Assembly: GCA_016765135.1 (NCBI GenBank)
Contig: JAESQN010000028.1
Location: forward strand, 1 to 64,000
Reading direction: 5' to 3'
Length of the DNA stretch: 64,000 nt
Source of the DNA: Robiginitomaculum sp.
GTDB taxonomy: Bacteria > Pseudomonadota > Alphaproteobacteria > Caulobacterales > Maricaulaceae
The notes under the pieces are model-generated. The model was not told the DNA's origin, did not search any database, and saw only the letters and a list, made by a program, of their open reading frames with translations. This document shows, one piece after another, positions 22,693 through 30,566 of the stretch. How positions within the stretch are numbered: the stretch's first letter is position 1; each line of letters begins with the position of its first letter. Position numbers and translations under genes: made by a program.

Positions 22693-23679
22693 ATGTTGAA
22701 GAAAATTACCATAGGCTTGTTAATTTGGATTGCGCTGCTATGGGGGTGGAACACCTCCCTGTTTATTCAATCGGACACAAGCAATCCACAACTGATTGCT
22801 CACCGGGGGGTGCACCAAACCTTTGATGCGGGCGGCGTTGGTCGTGACGACTGTACGGCTTTGCTGATAGGGCGACCAACCCACGCTTATCTTGAGAACA
22901 CTATAGAATCTATGAAAGCCGCATTCGCATACGGTGCGGATGTGGTTGAAATTGATATTCATCCCACACCGGGCGGCGAGTTTGTTGTGTTTCACGATTG
23001 GACACTGGATTGTCGCACCAACGGGTCTGGTGTTACCCGAAAAATGCGGCTTGCAGAGCTCCAGACGCTGGACATTGGTTATGGCTATACATTTGACGGC
23101 GGGAAGACCTATCCATTTAGGGGCAGTGCAATTGGTGGTATGCCGACACTGGCACAAGTATTTACCGCTATTCCAGACGGTAAATTCCTGATAAATTTTA
23201 AGGGAAACCAAAGCAGGGGAGGTCGCAATTTCGCAAGCTTTATGGAAGCTAACCCGAAATGGATTTTATCTGTTTGGGGGGTGTATGGCGGTAAAAGGCC
23301 CACAGATATTGCACCGACCATCTTGAACATAAGGGGGTACTCGCGCCCTAGTACCAAGGCATGCTTAAAGGAGTATGTTTTGAAGGGCTGGAGCGGACAT
23401 GTACCGCAGGCTTGCCGAAATACCTATGTGGTAGTTCCTGAAAATTATGCGAAGTTCATGTGGGGCTGGCCCCATAAATTCACTAAACGCATGGCAAATG
23501 CGGGCAGTGAGGTTATTTTACTCGGCCCGTATTCCTCTGGGAATGCCGGGTCAACAGGCATAGATGATGCCGTACTCTATAGAAAAATCCCGGAAAACTT
23601 TGATGGATATATATGGACCAATAAAATTGAAATTATCGGGCCAATGGCAAAGCCCGATAAAAATAAATCCAACCCTTAA
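22693..23679 (+). CDS. Glycerophosphodiester phosphodiesterase family protein
   Basis: 328 residues. An N-terminal membrane anchor or uncleaved signal (LKKITIGLLIWIALLWGW) precedes a GDPD TIM barrel. Catalytic and metal-ligand motifs are visible: LIAHRGVH near residue 35, the ENT motif, VVEIDIHPTPGGEFVVFHDW with its Glu, Asp and His, and LDCRTNGSG. The middle differs from UgpQ/GlpQ, so the diester substrate is unknown. ATG 22693 follows GGAGCGAGGGATT; an in-frame start at 22678 is less likely. Its stop is one base from the convergent ggt stop. Confidence 0.87.
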   Translation: MLKKITIGLLIWIALLWGWNTSLFIQSDTSNPQLIAHRGVHQTFDAGGVGRDDCTALLIGRPTHAYLENTIESMKAAFAYGADVVEIDIHPTPGGEFVVFHDWTLDCRTNGSGVTRKMRLAELQTLDIGYGYTFDGGKTYPFRGSAIGGMPTLAQVFTAIPDGKFLINFKGNQSRGGRNFASFMEANPKWILSVWGVYGGKRPTDIAPTILNIRGYSRPSTKACLKEYVLKGWSGHVPQACRNTYVVVPENYAKFMWGWPHKFTKRMANAGSEVILLGPYSSGNAGSTGIDDAVLYRKIPENFDGYIWTNKIEIIGPMAKPDKNKSNP

Positions 23680-23680
23680 C

Positions 23681-25447
23681 TTAATACCCGCTCGCCCCCG
23701 ATGTTGGGGAGCGTAGATCTGCCGCGCCGTAGTAGAAGCCGTCTCTCAGCATAACCGCATTGGCGCGGCCCAGTGTTGTGCGTTGGTATTTACCCTGCGC
23801 GTCTTTGGCGAACTTGAAGCCACGGGCTTGCAAAATACCCACAGTATCCGCAGAAATGCCCGGCTCGGTAATCACGATATCCGGTAGCCATTGATGGTGG
23901 ATGCGCGGAGCGGTCACGGCCTCCATAGCGTTCATGTCAAAATCGACCACGTTCAAAATGTTTTGCAAGACAACGGTGATGATGGTGGAGCCGCCGGGCG
24001 AACCTGTGACGAAATATGGTTTGCCGTCTTTTTTGAGTATAACGGGGGTCATGGACGAGAGCGGGCGTTTGCGCGGCTCGATCTTGTTGGCTTCGCCGCC
24101 GATCAGACCGTAGCCATTTGGCGTGCCCGGCTTGGCGGAGAAATCGTCCATTTCATTGTTCAGCAAAAACCCCGCCCCATCAACGCTATAGCCGCTACCG
24201 AAACTGAAATTCAGGGTCGTCGTCACAGACACCGCATTGCCCCATTTGTCCATAACTGAATAATGGGTGGTGGCCGGGCTTTCCTTGGGCAGGTTGCGAC
24301 CCGGTAAAATGTCCTGGGAGCGGCTGGCTTTGCCCCTGTCAATTGTGCTGCGTAATTTTTCGGCGTAGGATTTGTCGGTGAGTGCTTTTACGGGCACATC
24401 AAAGAAATCCGGGTCGCCAAGATATTTGGAGCGGTCAGCATAGGCCCGGCGCATGGCTTCGATCAACAAGTGCAGATAATCGGCGCTGTTGTGTTCCAGT
24501 GCACGCACATCATAACCCTCAAGGATATTGAGCATTTGCACCACATGCACGCCGCCAGATGATGGCGGCGGCATGGAATAAATACCGTAACCACGATAGG
24601 TGCCTTTGACGGCCTTACGCTTGATCGCCTGGTAGTTTTTCAAATCAGCATGGGTGATCAAACCGCCGCCTTTTTGCATTTCTGCGACCAGAAAATCAGC
24701 GGTTTTACCGCCGTAAAATCCGGCGCGGCCATGCTTGGAAATCCGCTTTAGGGTTTTGGCCAAGTCGCGCTGTTTAAGCCTGTCACCTTGTTCATAGAGC
24801 GCACCGCCGGATTTGTAAAAATATGCAAGTGAGGACGGATCTTTAGCCAATAATGTTTTGCTGGCGGCAAACCCCTGGGCCATGCCGTAGGAAATGGGTA
24901 TGCCTTTTTCTGCAAGCCGGATGGCCGGGGCCATAACTTGCTTGCGGCTCATGGTGCCGTAAGTTTCCAGCGCGTCGAGTAAACCCATAACGGAGCCGGG
25001 TACGCCTGCGGATAAATGTGAATACTGGGCTTTTTGATTGTCGACCTCTCCGTCCGCACCTAAAAACATGTCGCGGCTGGCGGCGTTGGGAGCCATTTCG
25101 CGAAAATCAATGGCGATCACCTCGTCCGCTTCTTTCATGGCCACCAACATAAACCCGCCGCCGCCCAGATTGCCCGCCGCCGGAAAGGTGACTGCAAGTG
25201 CAAACCCGGTGGCAACTGCTGCATCCACCGCATTGCCGCCCCGCACTAAAATATCACGCCCTATCTCGGCAGCGAGAATTTCCTCAGCTGTGACCATACC
25301 GTTTGCTGCGACCTTGGGATGGAAAGGTGCCTGGTCATACCCCGCAAATGCCATGGAGCCAGTCGCATCTTGCGCGTGGATAGTTGGCGCGAGTAAAGCG
25401 AAGTTGATGATAATAAGAATTATCAGTCTGGATAAAACTGCGCCCAT
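23681..25447 (-). CDS. ggt: Gamma-glutamyltransferase
   Basis: 588 residues, secreted (signal peptide ends PTIHAQ). The Ntn-hydrolase precursor cleaves itself into two subunits before a catalytic threonine, here the first Thr of TTHYSVMDKWGN at about residue 393. It hydrolyses or transfers the gamma-glutamyl group of glutathione in the periplasm. The glycine-rich oxyanion segment GSGYSVDGAGFLLNNEMDDF and the P-R-K-R-P-L-S-S-M-T-P block are present. ATG 25447 sits 5 bases after GGAGG; a TTG four codons upstream overlaps that site and is rejected. Confidence 0.96.
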   Translation of the reverse strand: MGAVLSRLIILIIINFALLAPTIHAQDATGSMAFAGYDQAPFHPKVAANGMVTAEEILAAEIGRDILVRGGNAVDAAVATGFALAVTFPAAGNLGGGGFMLVAMKEADEVIAIDFREMAPNAASRDMFLGADGEVDNQKAQYSHLSAGVPGSVMGLLDALETYGTMSRKQVMAPAIRLAEKGIPISYGMAQGFAASKTLLAKDPSSLAYFYKSGGALYEQGDRLKQRDLAKTLKRISKHGRAGFYGGKTADFLVAEMQKGGGLITHADLKNYQAIKRKAVKGTYRGYGIYSMPPPSSGGVHVVQMLNILEGYDVRALEHNSADYLHLLIEAMRRAYADRSKYLGDPDFFDVPVKALTDKSYAEKLRSTIDRGKASRSQDILPGRNLPKESPATTHYSVMDKWGNAVSVTTTLNFSFGSGYSVDGAGFLLNNEMDDFSAKPGTPNGYGLIGGEANKIEPRKRPLSSMTPVILKKDGKPYFVTGSPGGSTIITVVLQNILNVVDFDMNAMEAVTAPRIHHQWLPDIVITEPGISADTVGILQARGFKFAKDAQGKYQRTTLGRANAVMLRDGFYYGAADLRSPTSGASGY

Positions 25448-25550
25448 AAGAACCTCCAAAAAATTACAGTTTATTCTGTCATATTTTTTTCATGCAATCC
25501 ACATTTATAAATCTACAGTTCATAAAACTATCGTTTCCTCTTCAAGCTCA

Positions 25551-25736
25551 TTACCCCTCACCTTGTTCCTCTCCCAAAAGGAGAGGAGACCACGCTACAA
25601 TTTTCTTTTGTTTGAATATAAATCAGAACATACTGAAGCACCTGCAAGAATAGTGGAAACCTCAGAACTATCAACAAACAAGATGGCCAAGACACCGTCT
25701 CCTCTCCTTTTGGGAGAGGAACAAGGTGAGGGGTAA
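25551..25736. repeat. Paired inverted-repeat element (REP-doublet or MITE-like), copy 1
   Basis: Perfect 40-bp arms (25551-25590 and 25697-25736) face each other around a 106-base AT-rich core. Each arm contains its own hairpin, CCTCTCC-CAAAA-GGAGAGG. The element fills the middle of the 429-base gap between the divergent ggt and 2-oxoacid oxidoreductase operons; nothing else was seen in that gap. A second copy lies at 44404-44596. No transposase is encoded, so it would have to be moved in trans, for example by a REP-associated transposase elsewhere. Confidence 0.85.
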
Positions 25737-25876
25737 AGGGTTTGAGGGGAAATTCTGGGTTTAGGGTGTTCTTAGCTACAGTAATTTTTCTATGTGTATG
25801 GCTAAATCCCGCTTGCCAGCCTGTGCGCGCCTCGCTAGGTTCCACTGGTTATTAGGCATCAGGGAATGTGTAAATT

Positions 25877-27706
25877 ATGAGACCGACCAACACCCGTAAT
25901 CCCGATTATTTTCATAAAGTTGTTGATTGCCAATGGGCCTGCCCGGCCCATACCCCCGTACCGGCTTATATCCGGCTGATCGCCCAAGGGCGATATAGCG
26001 ATGCATATATGCTCAACCGGGACTCCAATGTATTTCCCGGGATTTTGGGCCGGGTCTGTGACAGGCCGTGCGAGCCAGCTTGTCGGCGCGGGCGGCTTGA
26101 AGAAGAGCCCGTTGCCATTTGTCGTCTCAAGCGGGTCGCGGCGGATCACCGGGGCGATATTACGGACAGCTTGCCCAAAAAGCCGGCCAAAACCAATGGC
26201 AAGCGCATAGCCCTAATCGGGGCCGGGCCAGCTTCATTTACGGTGGCCAATGATTTGGCACCCCTTGGTTATGAATGCACAATTTTTGAAAAACTTAGCG
26301 AGCCGGGTGGTTTGATGCGCTCCAACATTCCGGCCTTTCGCTTGCCCGAACAGGTCTTGTCCGAAGAGCTGGGATATATTTTGGATATGGGGGTCGAGCT
26401 AAAACTTGGCCATTCGGTAGACAGCATGGACGCGCTTTTGGAAGAAGGCTGGGACGCGGTATTTGTCGGCACGGGCGCGCCACGGGGCAAAGATTTAAAT
26501 CTGCCAGGTCGCTGGGACACGAAAGACGAAGATAACAAGGATAGTGAAAATATCCATATCGGGATTGACTGGCTCGAATCCGTTGCCTTTGAACACACCA
26601 AAAAAATTGGCAAAAATGTCCTGATCATCGGGGTTGGCAATACGGCTATGGATTGTTGCCGGACAAGCTTGCGGCTTGGTGCGAAAAACGTCAAGGTCAT
26701 GGCCCGCAAACCACGGGAATTTTTCAAGGCATCCGTCTGGGAGTTGGAAGACGCCGAAGAAGAAAATATCGAAATCATTGTCAATCATTCCCCTAAATCA
26801 TTTGTGATTAAAGACGGCAAGCTCACAGGCATGGTGTTTGAGTTGCTGGAATACGAAATAGATGCGGGCGGCAAAATCATCAGCCAAAAGGTGACGGGCG
26901 AAACCACCATCCCTTGTGATGATGTTATATTGGCCATTGGGCAGGACAATGCATTTCCGTGGATCGAGGAGACATCCGGCATAAAATTGGACAAATGGCA
27001 GGTGCCCGAGGTTGACGAGGCTACATTTGAAAGCACACGCAAGGGCGTGTTTTTTGGCGGCGATGCGGCCTTTGGGCCTAAAAATATTATTTGGGCGGTG
27101 GAGCATGGCCATCAGGCTGCGATCTCCATCCATAAACATTGCCAAGGCAAAATGCTGACCGGGCGTTTACCCAATGAAGTGGAAATGGCCCCGACAAAAA
27201 TGGGCATGTTCGAGTGGCGTTATTCCAATTCTTATGATGATGCGGCGCGCCGCAAAATGACCCACGTGGAATTGACCAAACGCTTTGCTGATTTGGATGT
27301 TGAGGTTGAACTTGGTTTCACCGCAGAGCAGATTGCCACAGAGGTTGAGCGTTGTCTCAATTGCGATATTCAGACCGTGTTCGAAGCGAGCCTGTGCGAG
27401 GAATGCGATGCGTGTATCGACATTTGTCCGGTGGAGTGCCTCGCCATGACCCCGGACGCCGAGGACGAAGACCAGTTGCGGGCCAGTCTGAGTGCGTCTG
27501 AGAACATAGAGGGTCAGGCCTTGTATGTCTCGGATGCTTTGCCTTTGACCGGGCGGGTGATGATCAAGGACGAAGATGTCTGCTTGCATTGCGGCCTGTG
27601 TGCCGAGCGGTGCCCAACGGCCGCATGGGATATGAAGGAATCGTTGATCCAGATACATTATGCGGATGAGCAGGACGGCGGGCAGAAAAGAGGGCTGGGG
27701 ACATGA
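25877..27706 (+). CDS. GltD-like FAD/NAD(P)-dependent oxidoreductase with extra 4Fe-4S domains, partner of KorAB
   Basis: 609 residues. The N-terminal 90 residues match the Fe-S domain of glutamate synthase small subunit (DCQWACPAHTPVPAY, then GRVCDRPCEPACRRG). A Rossmann FAD site follows (IALIGAGPASFTVANDLA, near residue 112), then an NAD(P) site (KNVLIIGVGNTAMDCC). The C-terminal part adds ferredoxin motifs CEECDACIDICPVECL and CLHCGLCAERCP, giving two 4Fe-4S clusters. The stop overlaps the next start (ATGA), tying it to the 2-oxoacid oxidoreductase. Inferred role: moving electrons between NAD(P)H and the ferredoxin-linked enzyme. It is not a true GltD, since no GltB is present. Confidence 0.85.
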   Translation: MRPTNTRNPDYFHKVVDCQWACPAHTPVPAYIRLIAQGRYSDAYMLNRDSNVFPGILGRVCDRPCEPACRRGRLEEEPVAICRLKRVAADHRGDITDSLPKKPAKTNGKRIALIGAGPASFTVANDLAPLGYECTIFEKLSEPGGLMRSNIPAFRLPEQVLSEELGYILDMGVELKLGHSVDSMDALLEEGWDAVFVGTGAPRGKDLNLPGRWDTKDEDNKDSENIHIGIDWLESVAFEHTKKIGKNVLIIGVGNTAMDCCRTSLRLGAKNVKVMARKPREFFKASVWELEDAEEENIEIIVNHSPKSFVIKDGKLTGMVFELLEYEIDAGGKIISQKVTGETTIPCDDVILAIGQDNAFPWIEETSGIKLDKWQVPEVDEATFESTRKGVFFGGDAAFGPKNIIWAVEHGHQAAISIHKHCQGKMLTGRLPNEVEMAPTKMGMFEWRYSNSYDDAARRKMTHVELTKRFADLDVEVELGFTAEQIATEVERCLNCDIQTVFEASLCEECDACIDICPVECLAMTPDAEDEDQLRASLSASENIEGQALYVSDALPLTGRVMIKDEDVCLHCGLCAERCPTAAWDMKESLIQIHYADEQDGGQKRGLGT

Positions 27707-29514
27707 GCAAGGCACGCATCAATGATTTCACCATAAAGGTCGGCAATGTCAACGGTACTGGTTCGGCCAGTGCCAATGCTTTGTTGATGAAAATAATTTT
27801 CCGCATGGGTGTGCCTGTGGTCGGGAAAAATATTTTTCCGTCCAACATTCAAGGCCTGCCGACATGGTATGAAATCCGTGTCACCGAAAAAGGCTATCGG
27901 GGCCGCTCTGGTGATATTGATATTATGATCGCCATGAACCCGGACAGTTATAAGCGGGATTTAGAGGAATTAAGCCCCGGCGGCATATTGCTGTATGATG
28001 ATACTTGGCCCCGGCCCCATTTCCTGACCCGTACCGATATTACGGTTATCGGTGTGCCTTTGGCGCGCATGTGTAACACCGCGTTCAAAGTGGCCCGCTC
28101 GCGGATATTGATGAAAAATGTCGCCTATGTGGGCGCGGTTGCGGCTTTGCTCGATCTTGATTTGAATATAATCCATACACTATTGCGCGAAATGTTTGCC
28201 GCCAAACCCAAGCTGGTTGATCTAAACTTACAAGCCGTTGCTCTTGGGTATGATTATGTCAAAGAGCATTTCCCAGGCATGAACGATTTTAAAGTCGAAG
28301 CCCGTAATCTGACCGAAGGTAAAGTGATGATCGACGGTAATACGGCCGCCGGGCTGGGATGTGTTTACGGCGGGGCGACGTTTGGGGCTTGGTATCCGAT
28401 TACGCCTTCGACCTCTTTGATGGATGCCTTTGTCAAATATTGCAAAGAATTGCGCATTCATCCTGAAACTGGCAAGCATAAATATTGTATCATTCAGGCC
28501 GAAGACGAACTGGCCGCAGCCGGGATGATCATCGGAGCGGCGTGGAACGGAGCGCGGTGTTTTACCCCGACCTCCGGGCCTGGTATATCTTTGATGAGCG
28601 AGTTTATCGGCTTTGCCTATTACACCGAAATTCCCATGGTGCTGTTTGATATTCAGCGCACCGGCCCGTCAACCGGCATGCCGACCCGCACCCAACAGTG
28701 TGATATTCTACTGTGCGCCACGGCGTCCCACGGCGACACCATGCATATTTTACTGTTCCCGGCAGACCCCGGCGAGTGTTTTGAGATGGCGGTCAATGCC
28801 CTTGATTTGGCCGAGCGTTTCCAGACACCAGTGTTCGTTCTGTCCGATATTGATATTGGTATGAATGATTGGATGGCGGATGAGCTGACATGGGACGATA
28901 GCTATATTCCTGACCGGGGTAAGGTTTTGTCGTCTGAGGATTTAAAATCCGTGGATAAATTTCACCGCTATCTGGACGTGGACGGGGATCATATTCCTTA
29001 CCGTACCATACCGGGCACCGACCCCAAAGGCGCCTATTTCACCAGAGGGTCTGGCCACAATAAATTTGGCGGCTATACCGAGGACGGCGCAGAATACAAA
29101 GAGGTCGTTGACAGGCTCAAAGCCAAGTGGAAAAGCGCCGCCGAAAAACTGCCTGTACCTATCGTGAAGCGGGCCAAGAAACCCACCAAAACTGCGATAC
29201 TATCGCTTGGCTCTTGTGACGGTGCGGTCATTGAAGCCCGCGATAAATTGGGGGCGGACGGTGTGTATTTGAATTATATGCGGGTGCGCGGATTTCCGTT
29301 CGCCCAGGCGGTGGAAGATTTTATTGCCGAGCATGACCAGGTGTTTGTGATTGAGCAAAACCGCGACGCTCAACTGCTTGGGCTATTGTTATCCGAGACC
29401 AATGCGCCGCGTGAGAAATTGATCCCGCTCCTACATTATTCGGGCGAACCTCTTGATTATAAATTTGTACGCGGTGCGCTGAGCGAAGCCCTTAATTTAA
29501 GGAAAACCGCATGA
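27703..29514 (+). CDS. korA: 2-oxoacid:ferredoxin oxidoreductase subunit alpha (gamma-alpha fusion), 2-oxoglutarate type
   Basis: 603 residues. The N-terminal 190 residues are the gamma domain (FTIKVGNVNGTGSASANALL), fused to the alpha domain starting at about 205 with the CoA/TPP-facing motif GATFGAWYPITPSTSLMD. The enzyme interconverts 2-oxoacid plus CoA and acyl-CoA plus CO2 with reduced ferredoxin. The fused gamma-alpha layout is that of KorA-type 2-oxoglutarate oxidoreductases, but substrate choice is inferred. Start and stop overlap both neighbours by ATGA, so the three genes are translated together. Confidence 0.9.
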   Translation: MSKARINDFTIKVGNVNGTGSASANALLMKIIFRMGVPVVGKNIFPSNIQGLPTWYEIRVTEKGYRGRSGDIDIMIAMNPDSYKRDLEELSPGGILLYDDTWPRPHFLTRTDITVIGVPLARMCNTAFKVARSRILMKNVAYVGAVAALLDLDLNIIHTLLREMFAAKPKLVDLNLQAVALGYDYVKEHFPGMNDFKVEARNLTEGKVMIDGNTAAGLGCVYGGATFGAWYPITPSTSLMDAFVKYCKELRIHPETGKHKYCIIQAEDELAAAGMIIGAAWNGARCFTPTSGPGISLMSEFIGFAYYTEIPMVLFDIQRTGPSTGMPTRTQQCDILLCATASHGDTMHILLFPADPGECFEMAVNALDLAERFQTPVFVLSDIDIGMNDWMADELTWDDSYIPDRGKVLSSEDLKSVDKFHRYLDVDGDHIPYRTIPGTDPKGAYFTRGSGHNKFGGYTEDGAEYKEVVDRLKAKWKSAAEKLPVPIVKRAKKPTKTAILSLGSCDGAVIEARDKLGADGVYLNYMRVRGFPFAQAVEDFIAEHDQVFVIEQNRDAQLLGLLLSETNAPREKLIPLLHYSGEPLDYKFVRGALSEALNLRKTA

Positions 29515-30566
29515 CCTCTTTTGTAAAACCGTTCATTCGCCGTAAAAACGAACCGACCAATGCCCTTGGTCTAGTGAGGGCTGATTATGACGGGGCCATG
29601 TCCACGCTCTGTGCTGGCTGTGGCCATGATGCGGTCACCGCCACCATGGCGCGGGCATTTTTCGAGCTGTCCATAGAGCCGCACAAAGCGGTCAAAGTTT
29701 CCGGCATTGGTTGTTCGTCCAAAACCACGGCCTATTTTCTGCGCGACAGCCACGGTATCAATACCGTGCATGGGCGTATGCCGTCCGTGGCAACGGGTGC
29801 TATCGCCGCCAATCACGAGCTTGCCTATATTGGTGTGTCGGGGGACGGGGACAGCTTGTCTATTGGTTTGGGGCAGTTTGTCCACGCCATGCGGCGTAAT
29901 GTAAATATGCTGTATGTGTTGGAAAACAATGGCGTTTACGGCCTGACCAAAGGTCAGTTTTCTGCTGCCGCAGACATTGGCTCTACGGCCAAAAAAGGTG
30001 CGGTCAATGAATTGCCGCCCATTGATCCTGTGTCTTTGGCACTGTCGGTCGGAGCTACATTCGTTGCACGCGGATTTTCCGGCGACCGCGATCAATTGCT
30101 GCCCCTGATCAAGGCCGGACTTAAACACAAAGGCTTTGGCCTGATTGATGTGATCTCGCCGTGCGTCAGTTTTAACGACCATAAAGGTTCGACCAAATCC
30201 TACGCCCATACTTATAAATATTATAATCCGGCCATTCACGCAGACTATGTACCGCCGAGTGAACAGATCAAAGCCGATTACGCCGCAGGCGAAGTCATGC
30301 CAGTGAAGCTACACGACGGCGGGGAGATTAGGTTGCGCAAATTGGAAAATGGTTATGACCCCCGCGACCGGGCTGCGGCTATTGGGAAGTTGTTTGAAAG
30401 TGGTCAGAGCCAGGAAATTATCACCGGGCTTCTTTATATCAATGAAAACGACAAAGACATGCACGAAATGGCCCGCATGGAAGACAGACCCCTAAACCAA
30501 ATCCCCTACGACGAGTTAAACCCCGGCGCAGCGAAGCTGAAGGAACTACAAAAGGGCTTTCGTTAA
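29511..30566 (+). CDS. korB: 2-oxoacid:ferredoxin oxidoreductase subunit beta
   Basis: 351 residues, the thiamine-pyrophosphate and 4Fe-4S subunit. Cluster ligands are visible in CAGCGHD, GIGCSSKTT and a later SPCVSFND. The TPP/Mg motif begins GVSGDGDSLSIGLGQF and reaches ENNGVYGLTKGQFS, as in other KorB/OorB proteins. It overlaps the stop of korA. It ends 3' to 3' with the ZnuD-like receptor gene; their stop codons overlap by a few bases, leaving no room for a separate terminator. Confidence 0.92.
   Translation: MTSFVKPFIRRKNEPTNALGLVRADYDGAMSTLCAGCGHDAVTATMARAFFELSIEPHKAVKVSGIGCSSKTTAYFLRDSHGINTVHGRMPSVATGAIAANHELAYIGVSGDGDSLSIGLGQFVHAMRRNVNMLYVLENNGVYGLTKGQFSAAADIGSTAKKGAVNELPPIDPVSLALSVGATFVARGFSGDRDQLLPLIKAGLKHKGFGLIDVISPCVSFNDHKGSTKSYAHTYKYYNPAIHADYVPPSEQIKADYAAGEVMPVKLHDGGEIRLRKLENGYDPRDRAAAIGKLFESGQSQEIITGLLYINENDKDMHEMARMEDRPLNQIPYDELNPGAAKLKELQKGFR

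Noticed and set aside
25558-25845. Short open frame across inverted-repeat copy 1
   Set aside because: Its codons come from the repeat arms; no start signal and no conserved product between the two copies.
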